A DNA stretch of 64,000 bases, taken from assembly GCA_000384495.1 (NCBI GenBank), contig ARQR01000003.1, forward strand, positions 1 through 64,000, read 5' to 3'. The stretch is from an actinobacterium SCGC AAA015-D07. Lineage in GTDB: Bacteria; Actinomycetota; Acidimicrobiia; Actinomarinales; Actinomarinaceae. The translations under genes and the position numbers were made by a program. Position 1 is the stretch's first letter. Each line of letters opens with the position of its first letter. The notes beneath the pieces are model-generated. The model had not been told where the DNA came from, searched no databases, and was given only the letters and a program-made list of their open reading frames with translations. Positions 42,852 to 52,041 of the stretch are shown piece after piece.

Positions 42852-43930
42852 ATTTTAAAATGCTTAAAAATTTTTCAGGTAATTTTTACTTTGATTTTTT
42901 GTTGTTAATTTTTTTAACACATGTTTATTACAAGTTATCTTTTGTGAATTCACTATATGAAGATTTTTTGTTACTAGATCAAATAAGAAATCAAAATGTC
43001 ACATCAACCTTTTTCTTTGTTGAATCCCCTGTATTTACTCTTCTTGGTCTTCTACTGGGGGTTGAAAATTTTGACGTATACAAACTTCTTGTTTATTTTG
43101 TCACTTTGTTTAGTTTTGCTTTAATTGTGTACAACTCAAGGTTTCTTAAAAATTATTCAACTTTGTATCTATTTGGAGGATGGGTTATCACCTGCTCTTG
43201 GTTTATGGGTTATGTTGATGTACTTTCTGTACTTTTTTGTACGCTAATTTGTAAAACTCTTTTCTCTTCAAACCCAAGTTATTTTAAAACATTTATTTGG
43301 ATGCTAATGATGACGATTAACCATAATGCTGTTTCATTTGGGATATTCATCATAATTTTTATACTTATAAATAACGAATTTAAAATAAAGTTCTTTCTTG
43401 TATCCTTCATCTCTCAGTTAGCTGGGAACGTATTAATACAAATCTACTTAAGTAATATAGGATTTGGAGGAAGAGGACGCTTTAGATTTATTTTTAATGA
43501 CAATGTAATTGAAAATTCTATAAATTTTGTAAGCAATAACATTTTTTTGGTTTTATGGTCAGGATTTCTAGGAATCAGCGTTCTTATATTAATAATATTT
43601 AATGTTATTAACTGGGAAAGTGTTCGTTATATTTTAAGTGCATTGATTGTTGCACTATTGATCACATCACTTGGGCTTGATACAAGTAGAGTTTTTAGTT
43701 TACTTGTATGTCCTATAATTATTTTTACACTTTTAGAAATTAAAAATAACACAAAAGTAAATTTTCAGATTAGCTACTTATATACATTTGTAGTGATTTC
43801 CCATTTTCTTCTAGGTACTTACCACCTTTTTGGAAAAAATTATAAAACAACACCTATGACGAATATTGAGTCCTTTTATGATTTTGTTCCACGTATAGTA
43901 AATTCATTAATGAGTAACATTTGGAGTTGA
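42848..43930 (+). CDS. Polytopic membrane protein of the arabinose module (GT-C-like)
   Basis: A 360-residue protein with about 9-10 hydrophobic segments. The first outside loop carries SLYEDFLLLDQIRNQ, an acidic pair where GT-C enzymes keep their catalytic acid, and MMTINHNAVSFG is another notable stretch. Translational coupling to the DprE2-like gene (4-bp overlap, TTG start) makes it the obvious candidate to use polyprenyl-phospho-arabinose. It is much shorter than Emb or Aft proteins and I recognise no arabinosyltransferase motif. 3' end overlaps a convergent gene by 24 bp. Confidence 0.6.
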   Translation: MNFKMLKNFSGNFYFDFLLLIFLTHVYYKLSFVNSLYEDFLLLDQIRNQNVTSTFFFVESPVFTLLGLLLGVENFDVYKLLVYFVTLFSFALIVYNSRFLKNYSTLYLFGGWVITCSWFMGYVDVLSVLFCTLICKTLFSSNPSYFKTFIWMLMMTINHNAVSFGIFIIIFILINNEFKIKFFLVSFISQLAGNVLIQIYLSNIGFGGRGRFRFIFNDNVIENSINFVSNNIFLVLWSGFLGISVLILIIFNVINWESVRYILSALIVALLITSLGLDTSRVFSLLVCPIIIFTLLEIKNNTKVNFQISYLYTFVVISHFLLGTYHLFGKNYKTTPMTNIESFYDFVPRIVNSLMSNIWS

Positions 43931-45226
43931 TTCTGAATAGTTGTTAGGTTCTAGATTATTTTTAAAAAATTCTAAATATATAAATAGCAAATAAAAAATA
44001 ATTGAAATAAAGATAAATGGATTTAGATTTTGAAACATGAGACTGTAGGGTTCTAAGTAATAAACTGAAAATTCATAGGATATTAAAAATAGAATCAAAA
44101 AAACGTTTTTATTAACTAAGTTCTTAGCAATAAAAATGATTGAAAGAAAAATAAAATAACCAATACTGTAATTAACAAATCTAAAGCTTTCGTAATAACC
44201 TTGAAAACTCCAAAATAAAAATATAAATAAATTTATAAGTAAATTATTTTGTATTAAACGTGTCATTCTAATTTTATGTTTATTTAAGATCATTACTAAG
44301 AATAAAAATGTGAGAATTATAAATGAAAAGTAACTTATATATTGTAGAGTCGTTTCACTATTGCAAATGTAAAAAGTAGAAAAGGTTTGACAATCTTTCA
44401 AGGGTGGTTGATTTAAAAAAGCTCTAATTATCCAATAAAACTGACCATATATTTCACGGTGCCAATCATAAATATCGTAATTACTAATTCCAACAATTAT
44501 GTTATAAAAAATTTGAAAAAATATTAAAAAAATAAAATTTTTAATAAGTGAATTAGCTTTTATTTCTTTTCTTAAAAACAAAATTAACAAAACAATCAAA
44601 CCATAAATTATTGCTGAGGAATGAGCAAGCGACAATAAACCAATAGTCATAAATATACGACTTTTTACAAACTTTTTGTTTGATAAAACAAATAAAGAAA
44701 TTAATAGAAGTAAAAGTGTTAAATTCCCTACTGATGGAAAAAACATATTCCATCGAACACTTGGAATTGCAATAATAGAGAATATTAAAAGATAGTTTTT
44801 GTAATTTTTTAAATCAAGATTCAATAATCGAATAGATATCTTTATTATTGAAAATAAAATTATAAATTGTAAAGCAAATATTGAGATCCTAAATATTTGA
44901 TAATCTGAAAAAGTAAAAAAATTTATTTCGCTTAATATCAATCTCATTACTGCTATTAATAACATGTACAGTGGTCTCTGTTGATATGGATTTTCTCTGT
45001 CAAAAAAATGTTCTGCAGAGATTAAATTAGTAAATTCTCGATAAGGACCCTCATCACAATGAATTGGCAATTTGATATTTTTAAAATCTTTTATTTGAAA
45101 ATTTTCTAAGATTTGTACACACCAAAAATAATTTTCTTCGTTATCTATAAAATAAAATTCTAAGAAATATAAAAATGTTATTGAAAATCCAATAAAAATA
45201 AGTAATTTAATGTTTAAAAGTTTCAA
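43907..45226 (-). CDS. Polytopic membrane protein, possible GT-C glycosyltransferase
   Basis: A 439-residue protein with about 11 hydrophobic segments. The first outside loop (about residues 28-82) reads CDEGPYREFTNL and later YQQRPLYMLLI; acidic and Arg residues followed by RPLY before the second segment resemble GT-C proteins. A second loop around 255-295 has three Cys. TTG start. It is separated by 63 bp from the VTC gene upstream and may be the end of that operon, but the gap leaves room for an independent start. Confidence 0.6.
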   Translation of the reverse strand: MKLLNIKLLIFIGFSITFLYFLEFYFIDNEENYFWCVQILENFQIKDFKNIKLPIHCDEGPYREFTNLISAEHFFDRENPYQQRPLYMLLIAVMRLILSEINFFTFSDYQIFRISIFALQFIILFSIIKISIRLLNLDLKNYKNYLLIFSIIAIPSVRWNMFFPSVGNLTLLLLLISLFVLSNKKFVKSRIFMTIGLLSLAHSSAIIYGLIVLLILFLRKEIKANSLIKNFIFLIFFQIFYNIIVGISNYDIYDWHREIYGQFYWIIRAFLNQPPLKDCQTFSTFYICNSETTLQYISYFSFIILTFLFLVMILNKHKIRMTRLIQNNLLINLFIFLFWSFQGYYESFRFVNYSIGYFIFLSIIFIAKNLVNKNVFLILFLISYEFSVYYLEPYSLMFQNLNPFIFISIIFYLLFIYLEFFKNNLEPNNYSESTPNVTH

Positions 45227-45289
45227 TAGAACCCTTTGTTAGGTTAAATAATATTACCAAAATTAATTCATGTTTTTAAAATTTTATTA

Positions 45290-45877
45290 CTAAAAATTCA
45301 CATCATACAAAGATTCAATAGCGTTTTCATATTTTGAATTTTTGGTAGGTGTTGAAAAAAATGATTTTTCAACATTTAAATTATTTCCTAAAATTTTTAT
45401 TTCAACAATATTTTCTGTTTCTTCATAATATTTATTAAAAAGAGTGAATCCTTTTGCAGATTCATATGTAATTTCTGAGTCAATTGTTAATCTAGTATCA
45501 TAAAATTTGAAATACTCACGTTGATAAGTCACAAAACAAGTTGGAAAAATGATTCTATCATCTAAATAGTCATATTTGATATCAGTAAAATTTTTATATA
45601 TTGTTTTTCTTACTATCTTTGATTTTTCTTTATCAGAAATTTTAATTTCTTTAAAAATATTTGATGAGTCATCATATTGTCTATATCTTACTTTTTTCTT
45701 ACTTATATCATTAAAAATTGAACTTTTATATAAATATAAATTTCCTGTATCCATATACAGACTTTTTATTTTTCTTTTTTTATATAATTGTTTTAAATTT
45801 GATTTATAAAAGTTAATAAACTCTGTCAATTCTGAGTTCATTAGAACAAATTTAAATTCTTTTCTAAATTCACTCAT
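45290..45877 (-). CDS. VTC-domain polyphosphate polymerase
   Basis: A 195-residue protein consisting of the VTC catalytic tunnel fold. The polymerase motifs are all visible: RKEFKF (basic/acidic tunnel strand), SLYMDT, KVRYRQYD, FKEIK, TYQREYF, RLTIDSE and NIVEIKIL. In yeast Vtc4 this domain makes polyphosphate from ATP with metal ions. There is no SPX or membrane domain, so regulation and export must come from other proteins. It overlaps the CotH gene by 8 bp and ends the four-gene minus operon. Confidence 0.93.
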   Translation of the reverse strand: MSEFRKEFKFVLMNSELTEFINFYKSNLKQLYKKRKIKSLYMDTGNLYLYKSSIFNDISKKKVRYRQYDDSSNIFKEIKISDKEKSKIVRKTIYKNFTDIKYDYLDDRIIFPTCFVTYQREYFKFYDTRLTIDSEITYESAKGFTLFNKYYEETENIVEIKILGNNLNVEKSFFSTPTKNSKYENAIESLYDVNF

Positions 45878-48065
45878 TTATAACCAACTTTGAACCTTTT
45901 TGTACGTAATTGTTTAGCGTTCCATTACAGTTGAATTCTAAAATTGTTGATGAGCTTGAACTAAATTCTTGTTTTTTTCGGTAAGAAGCAAAGCAAGTTT
46001 CTATGTTGTTCCCATTAAATCGCTCTAAATGTAAGCTTGAAGAGTCTTTTACAGCAATTCCAAATTTAGCTTGATTGATATTAATGAATTTACTGCTTAC
46101 ACTTGAACTCTCTCCAATTGAAAGACCTTTGTCACCACAATTTACAGCTGTAAAATTATCAACTAAATATACACCACCTGACAAATCTAAACAATCATTC
46201 AGAGAGTTGATTATTTCTAAATTATTTATAACGATATCCGAGAAATCAATGTCTAAACCATCACTAATAGAATCAGTTATTTTTATTTGCTCAATTTGCC
46301 CCAAAGACGAAATGATATTAACGGAGTCTTCACATGATAAATTAGTGGTAGATATTGACACTTTATAAAACTCAATATCATAAAAAGAAAGACACCCTGT
46401 AAGTTCATTATTTGAAATTTCTTTTCCTACTTTTGTTCCTTGAACATCAATTTTCCAATTTTCTAATTTACCAGGGCCAACAAAGAGAATATTGTCATTT
46501 GGATTTTCTATTAGAATATTTATATTTTGAGTTTCCTTATTTAATTGAATAATAGGATTACCAATCGCATAAAGCTGGATATTTCCTAAAGACAAAATAA
46601 GTTTTTTGGTATCGAGTAGGTTAAAGCCACTATTTCCTAAATAGATATTATTACCCTCTAAATCAAAAATTTCATTATTTAAAGCATCTGAATTTTTTGC
46701 TTCACAACTTGAGATACCGTCACTGCAGATTTCAATTTTTTTATCGTCAATATTGTATTGATAAAAATTGAAATCTGGAAAACCATTTAATGTTGTAGTT
46801 ATCTCTTGAGTGTTATCAGTAAAGTATGAATATTCAATGATATTATTTAGGTATTTGTAAAACTTATCTAAATTAGTATTAATCTTGTCTTCACTTATAA
46901 AGGCTCCCTTGCTTTCAATAGATAAAACTAAATTTTCAGATTTAATTTTTGGAAGATTTAATAAATATTCTGCTCCAATTTTTAAATCATCTAGATTATT
47001 TGTGATTACATCCTCAGACGGGTATTTTTCAAATTCTCTTATTAAAATCTGGCTTGATCCGTCATAGTAAATTGGTATGAATTTATTATTAAGGAAATTA
47101 TAGTAAAATTTTCTATTATGCTGTATAGTTCCGTGCCTTGCATCTAAAGCTATAAGAGCAGCATCGTAAGAGATAGTTTCTAGGTTATTTGCGCCCAAAG
47201 CATGATAATTTATATCTGCATAACTCTTTGTTGTAAATAAAGATTTGTTATAAAGTGTAAAGCTGTCACTTACTATTTTTTGATATGCTTCATTTTTAGT
47301 AAGCCAATTATAATTTAATAACTTAGCAAACAACATTGGCCGTTTAATGTTTTCTAAATTATTATTTTCCCAATAATATTTTTCATTAGCTTCTAAAATT
47401 GGTCCTTCTCTAAATTTATTAAACTCCAATAATTCTTTGACCGCTTTTTCTTGAAATATATAAATTTTCTCACCAAAATTATTTACATTAACATTGACAT
47501 AACTAGTTCTTGGAACCGTGTAGTTCAATTCCTCTAGGACAGAAGTAACAAAAATTTCATTATCACCATATCTTGTTTCTGGTAAAAATAGTTTAAATTT
47601 AACTATTCCTAATATATTTCCATTTAACAACTTTATATCTAGGGAAGCATTTAAATTTTCAATTTCGATATGATCTTTAAAGTCTCCGTTTATTCTAACT
47701 TCTGCATCATATGTACATTCTTTATTAAGAATATTAATTTTTACTTTACCTAAAAAATAATTTTTAAATTCTCTTTTCATTATTATTTCTTCAGAAAAAT
47801 ATGCAGAGATTAAATTTCTGTACCATCCATTACTATCATTTATCTCAATTGCAATATTTTTAATATCATTAAAACTTAAATCTCGTTCAAAAAACTTTCC
47901 ATTACATAATGGATTTATCTCATCTTCAATATTTTCATTTGAACTAAATCTGTCTGAGTTCATAGATACTGTGTTTAATTCATTAGCGTTAATTAAAAGA
48001 ACACCAATAAAACTATATGCAATAATTAGATCTCTAAGTTTTTTATATTTCAATATTTGAATCAA
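45870..48065 (-). CDS. CotH kinase-like domain fused to a right-handed parallel beta-helix, membrane-anchored or secreted
   Basis: A 731-residue protein. One hydrophobic segment (about residues 10-28) acts as signal or anchor. Residues about 90-400 form a CotH-type domain: DAEVRINGDFKDH, VPRTSYVNV and HNRKFYYNFLNNKFIPIYYDG are the usual landmarks. CotH of Bacillus is an atypical secreted protein kinase. From about 490 on, repeated strands (DGLDIDFSD, NDCLDLSGG, GDKGLSIGESSSV) form a beta-helix of the kind found on surface polysaccharide-binding proteins. The frame opens with TTG at 48065, overlapping the DUF4956 gene by 23 bp. Confidence 0.85.
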   Translation of the reverse strand: MIQILKYKKLRDLIIAYSFIGVLLINANELNTVSMNSDRFSSNENIEDEINPLCNGKFFERDLSFNDIKNIAIEINDSNGWYRNLISAYFSEEIIMKREFKNYFLGKVKINILNKECTYDAEVRINGDFKDHIEIENLNASLDIKLLNGNILGIVKFKLFLPETRYGDNEIFVTSVLEELNYTVPRTSYVNVNVNNFGEKIYIFQEKAVKELLEFNKFREGPILEANEKYYWENNNLENIKRPMLFAKLLNYNWLTKNEAYQKIVSDSFTLYNKSLFTTKSYADINYHALGANNLETISYDAALIALDARHGTIQHNRKFYYNFLNNKFIPIYYDGSSQILIREFEKYPSEDVITNNLDDLKIGAEYLLNLPKIKSENLVLSIESKGAFISEDKINTNLDKFYKYLNNIIEYSYFTDNTQEITTTLNGFPDFNFYQYNIDDKKIEICSDGISSCEAKNSDALNNEIFDLEGNNIYLGNSGFNLLDTKKLILSLGNIQLYAIGNPIIQLNKETQNINILIENPNDNILFVGPGKLENWKIDVQGTKVGKEISNNELTGCLSFYDIEFYKVSISTTNLSCEDSVNIISSLGQIEQIKITDSISDGLDIDFSDIVINNLEIINSLNDCLDLSGGVYLVDNFTAVNCGDKGLSIGESSSVSSKFININQAKFGIAVKDSSSLHLERFNGNNIETCFASYRKKQEFSSSSSTILEFNCNGTLNNYVQKGSKLVINE

Positions 48066-48714
48066 TACTGTAAGAAATTAGGTCTTTTTCGTTAATTAAA
48101 GATATAAGATCCTTAAAATCATCAGTCTTTTTACTCTTAATTTTGTAAAGATACTCATTATTGTTATATGAAGAATGAATTATTTCGCTTTTATTTATCA
48201 AGCTTGATATATCTTTTCGAGTTCCTATATTCAGATATGAAAACCTATTAGTATTATCAAAAAAACTACCAAGCTTATTTTTCTTTGATAGAAAAAAATA
48301 AGTTTCAGATAAGATAAGAAACAAACAAGAAATAAAAACAAAATTTACAGCCTTATTTAAATCTACATTAGCGACAATTCCAATTGTTATTAGCAGAAAA
48401 TATATAGATAATTCAAAAGGATTTTTTATAGGGGTTCTAAATCTTACAATCGATAACGCACCAACCATTCCTAAAGATAAGGCAATATTTGTTGATATTA
48501 TTGATGTTATTACGTATCCTGTCACAGGAAGAAGAACAAAGTTTAAAAACTGAGTATAAGTTTTCACCCAATTAAAAGAGTTAACTCTTGATAAAACAAC
48601 ATTAAGAACAATACCTAATATTGCTACAAGAACAATGTCAGATATGAACTTTGTATCTAATATAAAATCAAAACCAAAAAACCTGTAAAAAATCTTAACT
48701 CCTATAAAAATCAA
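48043..48714 (-). CDS. DUF4956 membrane protein
   Basis: A 223-residue protein. Four to five hydrophobic segments fill residues 1-145, with the DUF4956 hallmark SLGMVGALSIVRFRTPIKNP at about 85-105; the last 75 residues are soluble and cytoplasmic. DUF4956 proteins are regularly found beside VTC and CotH genes, so the three probably form one system, but no biochemical role is known to me. TTG start overlapping the preceding stop by 4 bp (TTGA). Confidence 0.92.
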   Translation of the reverse strand: MIFIGVKIFYRFFGFDFILDTKFISDIVLVAILGIVLNVVLSRVNSFNWVKTYTQFLNFVLLPVTGYVITSIISTNIALSLGMVGALSIVRFRTPIKNPFELSIYFLLITIGIVANVDLNKAVNFVFISCLFLILSETYFFLSKKNKLGSFFDNTNRFSYLNIGTRKDISSLINKSEIIHSSYNNNEYLYKIKSKKTDDFKDLISLINEKDLISYSIDSNIEI

Positions 48715-49550
48715 TCATTAAGCTTGATACTTTCTAAGAAAAATCCATTATCAGCATCAACTATATTTATAATAGTATCCTTTGCTGTATTATTTAGACC
48801 CTCTGCGATTAAAATAGTATTTTCAAAGCTATCGTTACAATATGCTCTGTCACCCCAAGCTCCATAATCACCAGATATAACAATTAGTGTCTTTTCTTTA
48901 TAGTTCAACCAACTTAATGAATTTTTACCCATTTCACCATCTAACAGGTCATAACCATTAGGAACTATTTCTTGGTTTACGTCTTCAAACCAAAAAATCT
49001 GATGAGAAAGCAGGATAATTGTTTCCTTTGTTGATTTCTTGATAATATTATTAATCTCAAGTTTTTGATCATTGTTAGGCAACCAGTCATTATTTGAAAA
49101 ATTTGCCGCGATTAATTCAAAATTATTAAATGTTTTATGGTAAGTTTTATCTCCAAATATATCGTAATAATTATTGTTATTTATGACTTCATGATTTCCA
49201 GGTGATATAAAATAATCCTGAAAATTGTTTTCAATATAATTTTTTGCATCTAACAAATATTCTTTCGTATTAAATCTTACAAAATCGCCTGTTAAGCCTA
49301 TATAATTTGAAACTTTGTTATTTTCTTCCAAATATTTAATAAAGTTTGGAGAAAACATTGTATTTTCATCTTCATGATTTCCATACCCATGACCAACAAC
49401 CAAAATTTCTGAAGATGCCACGCTATTATTATTTGATGTTGAAAATTTATTGATACATTTATCAAAATTTTCTTCATAGCTATTGAATATTGAGCAAGAA
49501 GACATAAAAATAATCAAAAAAAACAATTTAAATATTTTCAAACTTTTCAC
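48711..49550 (-). CDS. Calcineurin-like metallophosphoesterase lipoprotein with altered metal motifs
   Basis: A 279-residue protein with a signal peptide and lipobox (FMSSC, Cys19). The order of motifs is that of calcineurin-like phosphoesterases but several ligands differ. VVGHGYGNHED stands where DxH is expected, TGDFVRF where GDxxD is expected, SPGNHEV and LLSHQIFW are normal, and ISGDYGAWG replaces GHxH. It may bind metal differently or not be a phosphatase. It is the first gene of the operon with DUF4956, CotH and VTC, so an outside role on a phosphorylated or polyphosphate-bearing substrate is plausible, by inference. Confidence 0.7.
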   Translation of the reverse strand: MKSLKIFKLFFLIIFMSSCSIFNSYEENFDKCINKFSTSNNNSVASSEILVVGHGYGNHEDENTMFSPNFIKYLEENNKVSNYIGLTGDFVRFNTKEYLLDAKNYIENNFQDYFISPGNHEVINNNNYYDIFGDKTYHKTFNNFELIAANFSNNDWLPNNDQKLEINNIIKKSTKETIILLSHQIFWFEDVNQEIVPNGYDLLDGEMGKNSLSWLNYKEKTLIVISGDYGAWGDRAYCNDSFENTILIAEGLNNTAKDTIINIVDADNGFFLESIKLND

Positions 49551-49613
49551 CTAATTTACTTAAACAAATACTAGCAAATTACATTCCCTTGTTAGAATCA
49601 AAAAGAATCTAAA

Positions 49614-49619
49614 TATTAT
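49614..49619 (+). promoter_or_regulatory. -10 element (TATTAT), leaderless arrangement, of the 49626 gene
   Basis: TATTAT, then GTATAA (6 nt), then the ATG at 49626. A TTGTTA 19 bp upstream (49589-49594) could be a -35. Divergent from the phosphoesterase operon across 75 bp. Confidence 0.5.
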
Positions 49620-49625
49620 GTATAA

Positions 49626-50993
49626 ATGCTAAATTTTGATGTTGATAAATTTTCAGATATTTTTTTTAAAGTTATTTTAATTATTGTAACACTAATTTTA
49701 TTAGTAAACATTTTTGGCTATTTTCATGAATTAGGTTACGACGGAGAACATCATAAATGGTATATTGAAGTTTTACCATTTGACCTCCCAAAAGACACTG
49801 ATACAAAAGAATTTTTTTCACCACCTTTACCTTATTTCTTACCTTCAATAATCGACTCAATATGTGATAAAACTAATGAAATAAATATAACAAATTTAAA
49901 TTGTACATTGGTATATGGAAAGATTACTCAAGCCTTACAGGCAATAATGTTAATTTCAATTTTTTTTATTTTAAAAAAAATTTCTTTTTTGATTTATCCA
50001 GATAACAATCAACATTTTTTAAGTTTGATATTGCTCTTTGCAATGATACCTGTGACATATAAATCATTTGCGATGATCAGGGGAGAGCCGTATATATCCT
50101 TTTTTATGTTTCTTTCAATTTATTTAATAATTTCAATTTGTTATAAGTTAAAAGATATTAACACAAAAAATATATTTTTAACCGGGCTTTTTTTAGGGTT
50201 TATGGGGTTAAGTCGACAATGGGGTCTTTTATTCTTCCCCTCTCTTGTTGTGCTTTTAATTTTTGTTATCAGGAGTAACGATAAGAGATTCAATTTAAAT
50301 TTTTTAAGGTATTCATTTTTATCATTCATAGTGAGTTTTATTATATTTGGATGGTTTTATGCGACACTTTTTTTTGAATATGGATCAATAACTGCATTTA
50401 ATAGGGATCCCTCATCATTTAGTTTTCGAAATCAACCTTTAAGTTTTTATTTTGGTCTAGGTCTGAATGATATATTTTCTAAACCCATTAGAGGATTTTC
50501 AATGACGAATATGGTTTTACCGGTTCTATATGCGGATACCTGGGGTGATTATTGGGGATATTTTAACGTAACAATGGGAAGGGGAGGTTTAGATACAAAT
50601 TATGAAATCGTTCCATATCTAGGAAGGGTCAATCTTATATCTTTATTTCCAACATTATGCTTTATTTTTGGAATTTTTTTATTCATTAAAAACCAGAAAT
50701 TTATGAAAAATGAAAGAATTTTTTATATTTTAATTTTTTCAGCAATAAATTTTATTTGGCTTGGTTACTTATGGTTCCTTATAAAGTATCCAATTCCATC
50801 TAAAGGAGACACTATCAAAGCAACATATATATTAAATTTGATCCACCTACTTCCTTTTTTTGGATCATATTTTTTGGAAAGAATAAAGATTTACAATTCA
50901 AAACTTTTTAATTTGTTTTTTGCCATTTTGATTATAATTTTTATTCATAACATACCAGCGATGATTACAAGATTTTTTGGAGGGTACAGCTAG
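49626..50993 (+). CDS. GT39-like polytopic glycosyltransferase (GT-C)
   Basis: A 455-residue protein with about 11 membrane segments. The first outside loop holds HELGYDGEHHKWYIEVLPF and SPPLPYFLPS, the acidic-residue and P-x-x-Y/H arrangement of GT39-type enzymes that use polyprenyl-phosphate sugars. RGEPYISFF and GLSRQWGLLFF match conserved cytoplasmic parts of the same group. It probably acts on the outer leaflet. Own promoter; followed after 81 bp by a GT4 gene. Confidence 0.75.
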   Translation: MLNFDVDKFSDIFFKVILIIVTLILLVNIFGYFHELGYDGEHHKWYIEVLPFDLPKDTDTKEFFSPPLPYFLPSIIDSICDKTNEINITNLNCTLVYGKITQALQAIMLISIFFILKKISFLIYPDNNQHFLSLILLFAMIPVTYKSFAMIRGEPYISFFMFLSIYLIISICYKLKDINTKNIFLTGLFLGFMGLSRQWGLLFFPSLVVLLIFVIRSNDKRFNLNFLRYSFLSFIVSFIIFGWFYATLFFEYGSITAFNRDPSSFSFRNQPLSFYFGLGLNDIFSKPIRGFSMTNMVLPVLYADTWGDYWGYFNVTMGRGGLDTNYEIVPYLGRVNLISLFPTLCFIFGIFLFIKNQKFMKNERIFYILIFSAINFIWLGYLWFLIKYPIPSKGDTIKATYILNLIHLLPFFGSYFLERIKIYNSKLFNLFFAILIIIFIHNIPAMITRFFGGYS

Positions 50994-51074
50994 TTTTAAA
51001 TTTCAATATCTTATTAATTTATTAAATATATATTTAATTTTTTAATACTGTATAACATTATTAAGCAGAACCAT

Positions 51075-51992
51075 ATGAAAATTTATTTAAATAAACTAAA
51101 TGAAAACTGGATTGTAGACAGGCTAAGAAACGAATGGTACAAAGATAACAAAAGCATTTCGTCAAATTTTGCAAATTTTGCGGATCTAATTTGGTTAATT
51201 GCACCCTGGCAGTGGACAAATGTAAGTAAAAAACATCTTAAATCCAAAACAGTGATTTGTACAATACACCATTTAGAAGAAGATAAAATTAGTAAAAATT
51301 ATTTAGAGGAATTTTATGAAAGAGATAATTATGTCAACGAATATCATGTAATATCAGAAAAAACAAAATCACAACTTGCAAAATTTACTGATAAAAAAAT
51401 AACAAGTATTCCATTTTGGGTAAATCAAAAGATATTTTTTGATATTAAAGATATAGGTCAAATTCGAACAAAATATAAATTTCGTGATCATGAGTACTTA
51501 GTCGGTTCCTTCCAAAGAGATTCTGAAGGAGAAGATCCTAAACTTCCAAAATTAATTAAAGGCCCAGATCAATTTATAAAAATTGTTAAAAAATTAAAAA
51601 AAAGTAATGAAAATTTGAAGGTTTTACTTACAGGAAAAAGGAGAGATTACATAATTAATGAGCTCATAAAAAATAATATCAAATATGAATTATTTGAAAT
51701 GGTTGATTTTACAACCTTAAATGAACTTTATAACTGTTTAGATCTTTACATCGTTGCATCGAGAATAGAAGGGGGCCCACAAGCAATATTAGAGTGTGCG
51801 ACAAATAAGACTCCGATAGTTTCAACAGATGTTGGAGTAGCATCAGAAATTTTGTCTGATGAATCCATTTTTAATATTGAAAATTTTTCAAATAGCATTC
51901 CAAACGTAGAATTTGCATATCAAAACTCATTAAAATTTCATATACCTAATGGGTATAAACAATTTATAGAATTCTTTAATAAATTTAACTGA
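51075..51992 (+). CDS. GT4 family glycosyltransferase (short)
   Basis: A 305-residue GT-B protein, smaller than the usual 360-380 because the N-terminal domain is compact. HHLEEDKIS and VISEKTKSQLAKF lie in the acceptor domain, VLLTGKRRD in the donor domain, and ASRIEGGPQAILECATNKTP provides the E-x7-E pair. No sugar can be assigned. 49 bp before the DPM1-like GT2 gene on the same strand. Confidence 0.83.
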   Translation: MKIYLNKLNENWIVDRLRNEWYKDNKSISSNFANFADLIWLIAPWQWTNVSKKHLKSKTVICTIHHLEEDKISKNYLEEFYERDNYVNEYHVISEKTKSQLAKFTDKKITSIPFWVNQKIFFDIKDIGQIRTKYKFRDHEYLVGSFQRDSEGEDPKLPKLIKGPDQFIKIVKKLKKSNENLKVLLTGKRRDYIINELIKNNIKYELFEMVDFTTLNELYNCLDLYIVASRIEGGPQAILECATNKTPIVSTDVGVASEILSDESIFNIENFSNSIPNVEFAYQNSLKFHIPNGYKQFIEFFNKFN

Positions 51993-52041
51993 AATTTAAA
52001 AATGTATTAATAAATGAATAATATGTAAGCTATAAACAAGA

